Assembly (NCBI GenBank): GCA_024734555.1
Contig: JANPWX010000081.1
Location: forward strand, 1,022,452 to 1,086,451
Length of the DNA: 64,000 nucleotides
Direction of reading: 5' to 3'
Origin: Trochalopteron elliotii
Lineage: Eukaryota > Chordata > Aves > Passeriformes > Leiothrichidae
This document shows positions 1-12,513 of the stretch, piece after piece; the stretch's first letter is position 1, and every line of letters starts with the position of its first letter. The notes beneath the pieces were generated by a model, which had not been told where the DNA came from, searched no databases, and saw nothing but the letters and a program-made list of their open reading frames with translations. The translations under genes and the position numbers were made by a program.

Positions 1-397
1 TTTGAGAGAATAGGGGTTCCAACCATTCTTGAAGAAACAATCTGATGAATAAAGAATCAGAGAAGAACTTTTTGCCAGAACTAGATCAGCACTGTTTTCA
101 AATTGTTAAAAGCACTGGGATGTCTAAATGATCTATTGCTAGTCAGCATACTTTGTGCTACATACTTCTACTAAAAATAGCTAAACATACTAATTAAAAA
201 GCCAGGTCAGTGAGGGCAAAGTTTAATTGCCTTTCTGCTACAAACTATTTATCTTATATTCACTAAGTAATATCTTTTATTTTTCTTCCTAAAAGCTTGA
301 GTATGTTATTTATCATATTTAAAAATGTATGGCAAATACAGGAAGGATCATACTCCTTTGGCTGGGAGAAAAGACGACATGACAGGCAGGCAGTACT

Positions 398-440
398 TCT
401 TTTTTTTCTTCCTTCTTTTCTTTTCTTTTCTTTTCCTTGC
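398..440. repeat. Polypyrimidine (CTTTT)n tract
   Basis: An uninterrupted C/T tract contains several TTTTC/CTTTT units. The two overlapping ORFs around it, one per strand, are by-products of the low complexity: poly-Phe/Leu on one strand and poly-Lys/Glu on the other. Confidence 0.75.
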
Positions 441-1387
441 TTACAAAAGGAGGGGATAAGCTTGTGTATATATAAAAACTGAAGCCATATATATACATAT
501 ACATATAACCCTAAGACAAATTTTTTATCTTTAGTGCTTATGTAATAATATTTTTAGTAAAGAACATCTCCTTGTGACTATTTCTGAAAACCTTCCATAA
601 TTTTTAAGAAATTTTTCTTCCTAATGTGAATAAGGAAAAGCCTTTGTATCCATGGATTAAACATCAGGGATTTAGTATCTCGAATCAGATTGCAGCCTAA
701 TTTAATTTAGAATATAACTTCAAGTATCTTTATGAAAAGATGGTGCAGAAATACAAAAATATATTTTACCATATTCTTAAGGAAAAAAAGTGAAATATTT
801 ACCTCATATGAGCAAACGTAATGGTGTTTTCCCAAACAAAAACATTTTCCCTCAATACTGTTTGCTTCTCCCATTAGCAAAAATAAGCTCACATTTTTTG
901 TAGAGAAAACCACTAAAACCACTGCTGTACACTGAAAAACCAGGGTCTCATGGTACTGAATTTAAGAAGACCACAGCCATGATTTTTAATCATGCATCTG
1001 TTACTAGCATTGCACTGTACAAGGTGGGTATATATATGTAGTGCCAAACAGACATTTTAATTGGGCTAATTCTAATTAATTTAACCAGTCAGAAAAAATA
1101 TATTTCTTGCTTACTGTTTCATGTTGCTGACAGAAAGCACAACTGACACTCATAAATTCAATGACATGTCATTTTGAAAAACAGCTCAATGTGTAATAGT
1201 GGACAAAGTAAAAAGAAAAGCATCCAGTATTTCATTCTATGCATTCTTTTGATTCTTTTCAGACTTTATTTAATCCTTTTAACATTAGGCCCACATAGTT
1301 TCATTTCAAGAAGCATTAGAACCAATAGAGTGGTTTTTTCCCTTGGATATTGAGTGTCCTATAACTTCAAGGATCCAATGTTTGATT

Positions 1388-1470
1388 AAAAAAAAAAAAC
1401 CAACTAAACAGCAAATAGATATCCCAACAAAAAAACACAAAAAACCACAAAACCAAACCAAAACCCAAAG
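1388..1470. repeat. A/C-rich low-complexity tract
   Basis: A run of twelve As is followed by repeated AACAAAAAA, CCACAAAACC and CCAAACC-type units, with almost no G or T on the plus strand. It is either a decayed simple repeat or the degenerate A-rich tail of an old insertion. No associated element was recognised on either side. Confidence 0.6.
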
Positions 1471-4400
1471 CAAGAAAACCTTTAAAAGAACAGCAGAATC
1501 TGTATAGGCTTGCTTTGAAAAGTTTTCTTTATTTTACATACTTTTATAAAACTGGGGGAAGATGCATTGTCTTAGAAGAGCTCTGAGATAATGGGTAGAC
1601 AACCCAGCATGCCAAACTTTCATTGTTACAGAAAGGTTTATTTGCAGTAGTTTAGATATTGTTAAAATTTCTCCATTAAAAACAAAATAAAATCTTTAGG
1701 CATTACAACAGAGTAATGAATTAAAACCCAAGCAAAGGTCTTCTCTGACAATTTCATATAGATTAAACCAATGTATTCACATTTCTTAATGTTTACTTAA
1801 TACCTTGAAGTAAAAATTTCAAGGTAAATTGTTACTTTCTCTATGTGCAATCAGATAAATAATTATAAAGGATAAATCGTTCAGCAAACAGATATTTTGC
1901 TGAAGATATGGAGCTGATTAAAGCTATTACTCCTATTTGTATACACTATGGACTACAGGTTCTTCTATACCTTTGGTAGCATAAACACTTTTGCGAGTAG
2001 TTCAGAAAAAATCAAGCAAAACAATCAAATTAGATGGGTATACTTTTTGGTATAAAAACTTAGCTGGCTGGATTCATGTAATTGAGGTTCCAAACTGCTC
2101 CTGCGATCCTTCTCCCATCACAGCTGAAGATGATGGGCATATGGATGGTGATAAAGACTTTAACTGGAGCAGCTGTTTGCAAAATGAGCACCTGTCGATG
2201 GCAAAAGGGTAGGTCCTCACCTTCATTATTTTGAAATCTAGAGAGATGTGGCTAAACATTTTCAGTGAGTAATGAAAGCTAGAAATATTTAAATTCTACA
2301 TTTGCCTCCAACTTGCAAACAGTGCCACAGCTTTTTGATTTCATGCACAGACTCATGGTGGAATTAACACATTTAAAAGTAGACCGAGACATTCATTCTA
2401 CCACAGGTTTTATGTTTCTTCGTGTATTTGTATCACAAGGAACAATGTAGCGTGAGGGAAGCTGAGTGCAAAATTATCACCAGATTTGGGATGTCTTTCA
2501 GCTTTTTATTCACTCATTCATACTATAGGGTCCAATTCATTTTTGCTGTCCTATCCCATTTTCCTCTGAAGCTGAACTTGCAGATTTCTGTCTGTGTTGG
2601 ACAGAGATGTTCCAGGTACCTTGTTTCAATCAGGTCACAATTCTCAGTCCATGAACTCCCCAATGTAATTTACAGCCCCAAAAGTTAAAAGGGTCAAAGT
2701 GAACCCAAAGGAACACTAAAGTATGGTGCTGTGTGCCATGCAGTCTTCTAGATGTAAACAGATTTTGTTGCAGAGCCGGATAAGAGGTGATTACAGAAGA
2801 CAAACGTATTGAAAAACTTTCTTCACACAGAAACTCAGCACTAGAACTTACCAGAAGACTCAAGATCTTCTGCCTCCTGCATTCACAGATAAAGGTCCAA
2901 GATTTAGTTAAAAAAAAAAAAAACAAAAAAACACTTTTCAGCTTCCACTGAATTTTAAACTTAAGACAGTTGTAAATTTCAGCATTTATAGCAAAAGACA
3001 GCAAGAGAGCTCTTCTCAGTCTTGGAAAAACTCCTTAGTAGATACCTAGGGTCTCAAACATAGATTTAAAGTTCAAGTGATATCAAATTCTACTTAAATA
3101 ACACCTTAGAGAGGGAACTGCAGGTTTTCTTGTTATAAGGAATAACAGATAAGTAAAGAAGAGACCTGAAGACCTGGAGCTGCTTCCATTCCTGGCCTTA
3201 CTACGAACTATCTGATTGACCACTGGTAAAATGCATAAACATTCTACAAAATTAGGATAATATGTTTTACCACCTTAGGACTAGGAGAAGATAGGTTTTT
3301 GCATTCCTTAGGCTTTAAAATATGCCATACTGAAATAAAATTTTGACTCACAGTAATTGATTTGCTCTGTACACACATGTGTGTGTAGAGAAAAATGCAT
3401 GCACAAGTGTGTTAAACTGACCTCTGAAAAACACATTCAACTTTTTGGTTTTCAAATATCTTTGGGTTTTTAGAAAGAATCCCCCCTCCCCCTTTTTCTT
3501 TTCTTTTCTTTTGGTGGGAGGGAATTTTTGCCTGTTCATAACAAGAGCAATTGAACACGAATGTCACAGTAGGCATATGTAACAACTGGTACTTAGGCTT
3601 CAAGGTACAGCCATGCTTTTTTTACCTTCTCTGTGTTATGTGTTTGTCTGTTACATGATTAGCTGTATCCACAAGAGCTGAGGCCACAATAATATGTCTA
3701 AACACAGAGAACCTTTCTAATTGAATGTGGTCAAGTTATTATGCCCAACAACATTACTTTTTTTCAAAATTTGTTGCACATTTTTAATGACTGCACATCC
3801 CAATAAATCTCTGTTTTGTACCCTAGCAGTTTTAAAACAATGGCTGCTCCAAAACCAGCTTCATTTTCTGCTCTTCTGGTTTCAGTGCTAAGCCAGAGGG
3901 AAGACTGCCACCTAATGATCTGTGGGTAAGTGCAGGTTACAGCTGGTATCTTCTGGTTCCAAGTTCTGCATACTCCACTGCTTGTAGGCTTAATAGACAT
4001 TCAGGGGTGGCCAGTCCCTTTTATGGTTGGTTGTATTTATAAACACAACTGCAACTGTGGAGCTGCTTGAATTAAAAAACTGAATGGGGAACAGTGACCA
4101 GCTTTCCATTTGGCTTTCTAACAATAAGCAAGCTTGAAAGCATCTCAGCCTGCCTTTGAAAGGTTGTTGAGTGCAGCAGCCAGGCAAAGTTATCAGGGGG
4201 AAAAAACTGAAAATCCTGAAGTATCATAGTTTGCTTTGCTAAATTCATGGGAGTAGGGCAAGAAAATTATGACAGAAAGGAAGTCCACATGAATGAGGGA
4301 AAATATTACAGTCTAATAGTAGGTTTATAGACGAAACAACTTCTCCCATCACAAACCTGAGAATTACTTGGTGGAATGGAAAGATAAATACTTTCATGGT

Positions 4401-7400
4401 ACATTTAAAAAATTGCATGTAAATTGCCAAGTTGTATTCAGCAGGAGTCTTATTTCAGTGTATTGAGACATTGCAGGGGGTGTCAATCACATTAATACAT
4501 GCCTCGGGTGGTTGAACGTTCAAGCATCCCTTGTCTCCCATTGCACCAGAGGAATGTGTTAATGAGTCCATAGAACATAATCCTGTCATATTTTAATGCT
4601 ATGTTAATTTAAATGGCTGAGGAACAAATCCTGGGGCTAGGAAGATCCATAGCATAGAGCCAAATGAAGTCATGCATTCTGTCTTCATCCTCTGGTCACA
4701 CAGACCTAGTTCTTCTGATTGAGAAATTTCTAAAGACACCTTGAGGGAAGGGGAGCTTCTGTGTAACTGCCTGCCTTACTCTTAGCTCCATTGTCCTCAG
4801 GGATCAGTGATAATAAGACTGCTCCACTGAGGATTATTTGGGGGTGGATTGAGCATGAATTTTTGGCAACTCTGCTGCTTCACAGAAAAGTTGAAGGATT
4901 TTTTATATCTTCTCTTTGTTGTGTGTTCTTAGCTAACAATTCCAAGGGAAAAGTAAAGAAAAAAGTATTAAAAGGCCTTTGCTGCTCAGCAGTTCAAATA
5001 CAGCCTTTTAACAAATGCTACAACTCCTCTTTTCAAAATATAGTTTATTTTATATATCTCAAGAATGAGAAGACCCATTCTGGCTTCAGCCTTCCCACAG
5101 ATCTAGGGCAGGCATTACTGCTTAACTGGGCCAAGAATATCCTGAGTTACCCTGTGCTTGCTGAAGAGTGACAAGGATTTGGCTGATTCCTTTTCTTGTA
5201 AGCAGAGATTGCCTACTCAGGGCTTGCCTGACATGGGGAATACTCGGTTCTACCTTGGTGACATCAAATTCCTTCATTCTTTTGGGTGTACAAATAAGGA
5301 CACTGGTGTCATTCACCAGCCCTCCTCCTATTTAGAAGCTCCCAAGGGAGTTGTAAGCAAATTCAGTGAACCATAAGAGGTCTCTGAACAAAGTTCAGCT
5401 CCATTTTAAATATAGAGAGCCGAACATGGGAGTTTCAGAACAGCACACAGTAATTATGAAAAAAATACCAGAGCAGGATAGGTGCAAATCATATGATACG
5501 TCCCTAAGGATATGGAAGGAAAGTTTCAGCATTCTCAGGACTCCCAAAGACAGCTGGAAATTTAGATATATAGCAATTTGAAGGTTCAGCAGCCTGAGAA
5601 GGGAATGAACACAAATATATCTACTCTAAACACAATTAATGGAGAAGGCCAAATTGCAAAATTTTTGTCACTTTGTCTCAGTTATCATGTCACTTCTGCA
5701 TTTGATAAGCTGGAACAAGACCTTACAAACAATTTTTTGAAATAGACCTTGTGCTTTATTAGACATGATTCCTGTTAACTTTATTTTTGACCAGGTGATC
5801 TAAGAAATAATTGATAGATGTTGCAAGCAGATGACCTGTACCCTCACAATACCTCTGTCCCACAGTCCTGTTTCACCTATTACTTTCTATCAGCTTCTCC
5901 CACAAAAAAAAAGTGCAGTTCCTCCTGAGAGTGTCCTTTCTATCATTAATTGGTGCAAAATCAGATTGGATTAATATGGAGAAAGAATATATGTGTTTAT
6001 GTCCGTGTTTACATGTGTGTGCGTTTGCTTGTTCAGAGTCCCAACTGTAAGAAGGACGTCCTAATTCATAAAAAAATTCAAATGTGAACTGGGAATCTCC
6101 TTAGTTTCTTTTTCTCTTTCTAGACCCCTTCTCCTGATGATAAGCACACCTCTTTTCCAAAAGAGTAATTTTTTCCCTCTGTTTTCTCCTGAATAACTGA
6201 AGAGCCTCTCTCTACGTTAGGCTAAACTTGCTCCATTTACAGTCAAATTATAATTAACTAAGCTTTAAAAAAATCAATTAATGACCAAATAGTTGTAAAC
6301 ACAAGAAAAAAAAAGAAGTGTATTTGTAAGAGAAAAGGACATTGATTACAATTCAAAGCTATCTTAAGCACTTTCAGCCACTGTTTGGCAAAACAAATGA
6401 GCTACAACCTTAGCTTTGATGTTTTTTTGCTTCAGTGTCCATTAAATTGGAATTTTATTGGCAGACTATAGCTTAGTTAAGAATTTATTCATGCTATGTC
6501 ATGCTGTCCTTTTGGCAAGGAGAGAAATTTGGGGAAAGAATTTTAATTAAGTTGTTTTTTCTTTTGGCTTTAATGGACAAAGGTGACATTCCCCCAAAAA
6601 ACTGAGTTATTTTCTCTTATACTTACCTGTAAAAACATCTGAAAATATGGCTTCAGGGAAAAAATTACAGGTGCAAGTGCCAAAATTAATAATCTCAAGT
6701 AATAAAACTGCTTCAAAGATTGTTGCTTTCTTCACAATTAAACAATAGCCATAGATGCCATTAGATGCCATCTTATGGAAGTATAATCTCTGGTATCATT
6801 CCTTGTTTATATGTGTAGGTTCTTATAAGCCAGTCACACCCTTAATGCCTGATAACATCAAGCAGTATTAATCTTTGAAGCTAAATAAATGTTACGGGTG
6901 CAAACCAAAGTCCAGTCTGGAAAAGAGGGAAAAGAAAAAGTGACTTGATAAATATCCCCTATTGTTGATATTTTTCAGTGCTGTTTCTTGAGCAATTGAA
7001 AACTGCAGCACCTTTCCACTTAGAAGAAAGAAAGAAATTTAAGCTGGTTATGAGTGATTGAAAAAAAAAAAAAACAGCTAATGTGGAATAACCCAGAGCA
7101 AAAGCAATAGCTGTTGATTTTTTGATTCTGCTCTGGGAAGTAAGCGTAAGAGATGCATAAGTCTTTCTCTATTTTCTATCCTTTCTGACATAGTTACATA
7201 GGCATTTAAAATCACTCATAAAAGTTAAAACAAAATAAGTTGCAAATTTAGAGGAAATGAGTCGAAGTCCCCAAGGAATAATCCCATGCAAACCTGGAAA
7301 TATGTAATATTTAATTCCTACTTTCTGATGTAAACCATCCATTATGTGATTTATCATCCTTGGCCATAGGTAAGTAGAAGAAACCTGTGAAACTATATCA

Positions 7401-10400
7401 AACAGCTTGTTCTTTAAAAGAGAGTGACTTCAGTTTTCTTCCCCCAATTTGGAGGTGCAATATTCACTGAAAAAAAAAAGTGGCATTGTTTACCTGAGTT
7501 TTACTGATGATCACTGACAGAGCACAACAGATGTTGGAGTACATTTCAACAGTGAGTTTTATTTGAAACTTCATTATAATCTTCACTTTATTCTCCTTTT
7601 TAAAGAAATAAATAGGTTCCTTCTATAAGGCTTTGATCATCATGTCAGATGTAAGCAGAATATGTAAGAAGGGATCTATTTGTGGGTTACAAAAAAGTGC
7701 CTTTAGGTTTATTTTTAGAGCTGATGGCTATTAGTCACAATTCCGTAATTGCTCTTCAGGTGCTTAAAGATTTCAGGATATTAGTACTGAGTTCCCATTT
7801 TGAAAGTGTCATTGAGTGTCTGTATAAGTATGCTATTATAAAGCATCACAAAAACCCAACAAAAAAATATGTTTTCCTTTTTCTGTGTTCTTAGGTATCT
7901 AAAAAGCTATTTCTGCAAGTGAGCAGGACTTTTTAGCAATCCCTTGGAATCCTCGTATTCCATTCATGGTCACAAAGACAGGGTAACTTTAAAAAAATAA
8001 TCTGCATAAATTTTACTAGCATTTTACTTGCAAACACTATTGTAACCATTGAAAAATCACTCTTTTTTTTCTGTGCAATGTTGTACTTTCTAAATTTAGA
8101 AATTCACTTCTGCTTATTATTTTATATTCCCTTTACATATTAATGAAAGGAATAACCTCATGCAGACTTAGGCATCTGTCATATACCTTCCATTTCCAAG
8201 CTTTTAATCCACTTTCCTGTCTAGCTGAGAGAGTGAAACTGATCCTTCAAAGGTGAGATGCACTTAAGATGTCTGCACTAGAATAGACTGAATCATTCTA
8301 AAACAGCTTCTGTTTCTCCCTCATGCCTAAAAAGGTAGTCTGGAGCTCAGGGTGATGATGACACACTGATGATGATGATGAGAGCATAAAGTTATGGAAG
8401 ATTAGTTCTGCCCTAATTACCAGAGTTAGCATCACAAATTGCAATGGCAGAAAAATTTGTTTTAATTTGTTACAATACATTGCAAAGGTGTCTCGGTATT
8501 GACTGAGACAAATCTTTGAAACCCAATATAAGTATTCAATTTGTGATCCTCTGACAAAGATTAATGTTTTCACAGTAATTAATGATAGTCAGATCTCTAT
8601 TTAAAACCAAAGACTAGCTTAAAAATGTTTTACGTTTTCTCTTAAGGGACTGCCTTATATTTTTTATATATATGCCCTTGTGGAAACACTTAAAACTGTT
8701 TCCATCATTGCTGATATCACTGAATCAGATTTTGATTTGTATAGGAGTTGAAGTTTGGTTTGCTTTGCTTTGGTGTTTGGTTTTCAGGAGGTTTTTTGCT
8801 TTTTTCCCAGTCTTTGTCTGGGAATTTTACTATATTTCCGTTTTAAAATTCATAAATATGCAGTCAGACATAAGCCACAGATCTACAATAACCTGACAGT
8901 TACATATTGGTCATTTGTTTCAGTAGGATTTTTTTTTAATTTAATGTCAAGCAACACAAAATAAATATGTGAGAGATAGGCCATTGTGGGGAAGAACTGC
9001 AGGGAAATGAAACAGGAGAGGAAACAAATTACCTGAAAAAACCCTCTCAATCTATAGTCCTTCAATATACTTTAAATCATTCACTGTTGTATCTGTTTGT
9101 ATCAGCAAGAAGATGCCCTTACTACACAGTGTGAAAATGTGTGCAATACAGTGTAAAAGTAGTGACCAGAGATAGTGAAATTATTGGAAATTTACAGAGT
9201 GTTCATTGACCCATGAGTTCCAACCCCCCATCTCCTGAAAAAATGCATTGCTTATTAACAGCTTGTAATATCAAACCCTAATAATACATGCAGTTATAAA
9301 AGAGACGTACATTTTTCCATATGTGATTTATGCACTATTTTTTTTTTTAATGGGGTATTGCTAGTAAGTGTTTTCAGCCTGGTAGGAATTTAAATTTTCC
9401 ATAAAATAACTTGATGTAGAAAATATAACAGCAAATAATTCAAAAACATTCTGCTTTTGAACACTAATATTTGAATTTGTCCTTCTACCTGTCAGGTATT
9501 CTGTTCAGAACCAAAAATGTGAATTTTCAAAGAACCTTGGTCTGATTTATGATTTTCCTTGTTTTTTCTCTGTGTTTTCCCTATCTTCATAACACAGTTG
9601 GCAACAAAGATTGTAATTTCCTAATTATCTTAATAGATTAGTGTTGAATTAACATTATCAGCTTCTTTTGCAATTTTTGCCCTTTGCTCAGCCTGGCTGT
9701 GATCAGATAAGGATGTGATAACAGTGACAGTACTGTGACATGCTGATCTTTGTGTGGAAGCAGATGAAGGTGAGGTTGGGCAGTTATCATTTCTTCTAGA
9801 GAAAATTTGTGTTTCTCAGTGGAATACTTAATTTTGAATTTTATTCCACAAAAGATGAGAAGTCCAGATTCAATGCATTTGCACAAATCCATGGTCACTA
9901 TCAGCAGCAAACCTGGATTTCTGAGGCTGTAACATGGCAAAGCAGGAAGCAAGGTTACAGCCATTTTATAGTACCCACAAGTCTGATGTTCCAGGCAACT
10001 GCCTACCAGCTAACAATTCTGTTTGAGATGTTCTAGCAGTTTTGCATCCTCTGCAGTCATATTTATTTTCTGTAACTGCACACGGGCAAATTTAAACAAC
10101 CTTTTTTTTTAGTGGTGAAATAACAGTATACACACAGATATACATCACGGTAACTAAACTGCTTTGATTCAAGCATCTCAGTAAATCACAGTGGATTCAA
10201 GACCTACTGAATTTCAGGGAAGCCTTCCAGGAGTGCCTTTAAAAAATTCTAATGAAACTGTTCTGCATACTACTCACTGTTAAATATTCAACAATAATAA
10301 AATGTACTATACTTTTATGAAGAGCTACATAAGTATTAACTAACTAAACCTCATGACTCCTATATATAATGCAGATAAATGTATAATTGAATTTTACTCT

Positions 10401-12467
10401 TCTTAGGCAAATTAGCTACAAAAGTGAACAAGCCTTTTACTGAAGAGTGGAAAGGACCTTGGCTTCCTTGATTTTCTTCACTTATCCCAGTGAAATCACA
10501 ATTTCCCTACAGCTGTACTATAGAGAGGGAAAAACTAAAAAGCTTCTTATGTGCTGGTTTTAAAAAGTCATTATACAGAAGGACAATAAAGCCAGTACTA
10601 CCTCAGATACAACAAAATTTAGAAATTTTTTTTTTCATCTTAAGGCACAATTTTGTTGTCTGTATATTGCATACTTCACAATATGACAACCCATTTGGGT
10701 CCATGTTATACACATACTGAGGTCTGCCACCATAGGCTGTTCTACACTGAGAAAAGATATTTTCTGGGACAATACACACTGTTCTGAGCACTCAGCAACA
10801 GCTGATTCTTTGAAAGCAGATTTGAAGACCCTGATTCTTTGAAAGGAACTGCCATCAAAACCAATGGCTTGATGGCTGGAGAGTGACAGTTTCCCCAATG
10901 CATGTATTGAAGCAAGAACTTAAGCTGACCTCAATATATCTACTATTAAAAGTGGTGTTTTTTAAAGTTTGACAAACTTCTATTTTCAAACATAAAAAAA
11001 ATACTTGTTTTTGTTGTTTTGTTTTGAAAAATAGGATTTCCTGTGAGTAGACATCCAACACAGAATGGTGTTACATTATGAATACACTTAAATTACATAT
11101 AAGTAAATACCTGAATATTTAACTATACTGTATGCCCTGAGAGTGGGTGTGAATTGTGAGTGCCTCATGGACCTCCTGTATTTGTAATCAGCCTGAACTA
11201 CTCAGAGAAGCATCCTCAAACCTTGATAAAGTCCAGTTACATGGACGGAAGGGTCTTAAACAGTGGGGGGAATGGGTGGCAGGTGCTGAGCTATATTATT
11301 TATATGCTGAAATATATTTCACAGGAGCTGTGTCACCACCACTGATTGTGAATCCTGTTTGTTCCAGTTTTGTGATATAAAAAGAGCACAGGAGTGTGTC
11401 AACAGGACAGATTTTACACACTGGAAATGAGGGAGCGAGAGCGCGACAGAGAGAGATCTTTCATCTTGTCAATGCCTCTTCATCAACATTCAGCTCACAT
11501 TGCCTTCATTTCAGACCTCGCCACTATCCTCTGCCTTCACTCTTTTTTCTTATTCTGATTCGTCTCTCTTCACTGCTGAAAACAAAACTTTCTCCTTTCC
11601 TCTGACAGTTGTCTCTCTTCTTTCACGAAATGCTGCACCATCACTGCTGACCTCATAAGGAAGAGCTTGTTGTCCCATTAGAAGAATCCTGGCCTTTGAA
11701 AAAAATTGGCATTTTAAGATCAAGCAAGGCAAAACTACACATTGAAATGGAAGTTCCACTTTTTCCAGGTCCCTTGAACAAAGTTATACAGGAGTGTTCT
11801 TTTAAATCTTAGTAATTGCTGATCCTTCATTTTTCATTGTCTGCAGCTTGCTTTCTGTGCTGTCACAGACCTTCTGTAACAATCATGCTAACATTGTAGC
11901 ATTTATTTTTGCTGTTTATTTAAAGGGAATATTTAATGTAAAAAAGTAAAAACAGAGGATGAAAATGTTGGACGTGGGAAATTTGAATTTTACACGATGG
12001 ATAACAGAAGTTTGACAGAATTGTTTACAGGTCCACACCAGGAAAAGCTGGCACTCCTCCTGAGCTGTGTGAGGGCTCACATTTGTTCGTACTGTAGTTT
12101 TCCTGTAGCTACACAGCATTCCAGGAGGGTACAACACTCTCCCACCAAGGCTCTCTTGTTCCTGTATAGACTTCAAGAAAGATTCAGAGAGAAGCAGAAC
12201 CCCCCCACAGCCATAATAAAGCCCGTTTCCTTTAACCCTTTTGCTGCCAATAATACAAAGATCCCGCCATGCTGCCATCACCTGCGAACACATTTTTTAG
12301 TCACTCCAGATCTGAGGGGATGTTATGAACAGATTTTTTAACCTTCCTCAAATACTAGAAGCTCTACTAGTAAGGTTACAGGTTGTAAGCCATAAATAAA
12401 TTGATTAAAAAAAAAAAGTAAAAGTGAGGGGGGGTCAGACATTTTGAAAGGAGTGGTATAATTAATA

Positions 12468-12513
12468 TGGCTCAAAGTCTTTATTAATAGTGGCTCAAAA
12501 TCTTTATTAACAG
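12468..12513. repeat. Tandem duplication of a 23-bp unit
   Basis: Two adjacent 23-bp copies (12468-12490 and 12491-12513) differ at two positions. Each reads TGGCTCAAA, then TCTTTATTAA, then AG. A third partial copy (TG-CTCA) follows. No coding context is seen, so this is probably replication slippage. Confidence 0.85.

Larger units (their letters stand above)
1..12467. other. AT-rich non-coding DNA, no gene recognised
   Basis: I see no recognisable gene, RNA gene or complete mobile element here. ORFs up to about 126 codons (for example 4791-5171 plus, 2630-3004 minus) show no recognised domain and have low-complexity residue use. Simple tracts include a pyrimidine (CTTTT)n run near 398-440, a TA-rich run near 470-506, an A/C-rich tract at 1388-1470, a second CTTTT run near 3487-3512, a GATGAT run near 8350-8380 and an A-run near 7061-7074. 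It is most likely intergenic or intronic. Confidence 0.6.

Noticed and set aside
1991..2212. 73-codon plus-strand ORF with a cysteine and acidic patch
   Set aside because: Short, with no domain and no supporting splice signals convincing enough to call an exon.
4791..5581. Chain of plus-strand ORFs in different frames (4791-5171, 5158-5376, 5366-5581)
   Set aside because: It resembles a frameshifted gene at first glance, but the residues are not protein-like throughout, the handovers do not align with homopolymers, and no domain is seen.
11916..12341. Overlapping 114-125 codon ORFs on opposite strands
   Set aside because: No family recognised, no splice or promoter context, and the opposite-strand overlap suggests a locally stop-poor segment.
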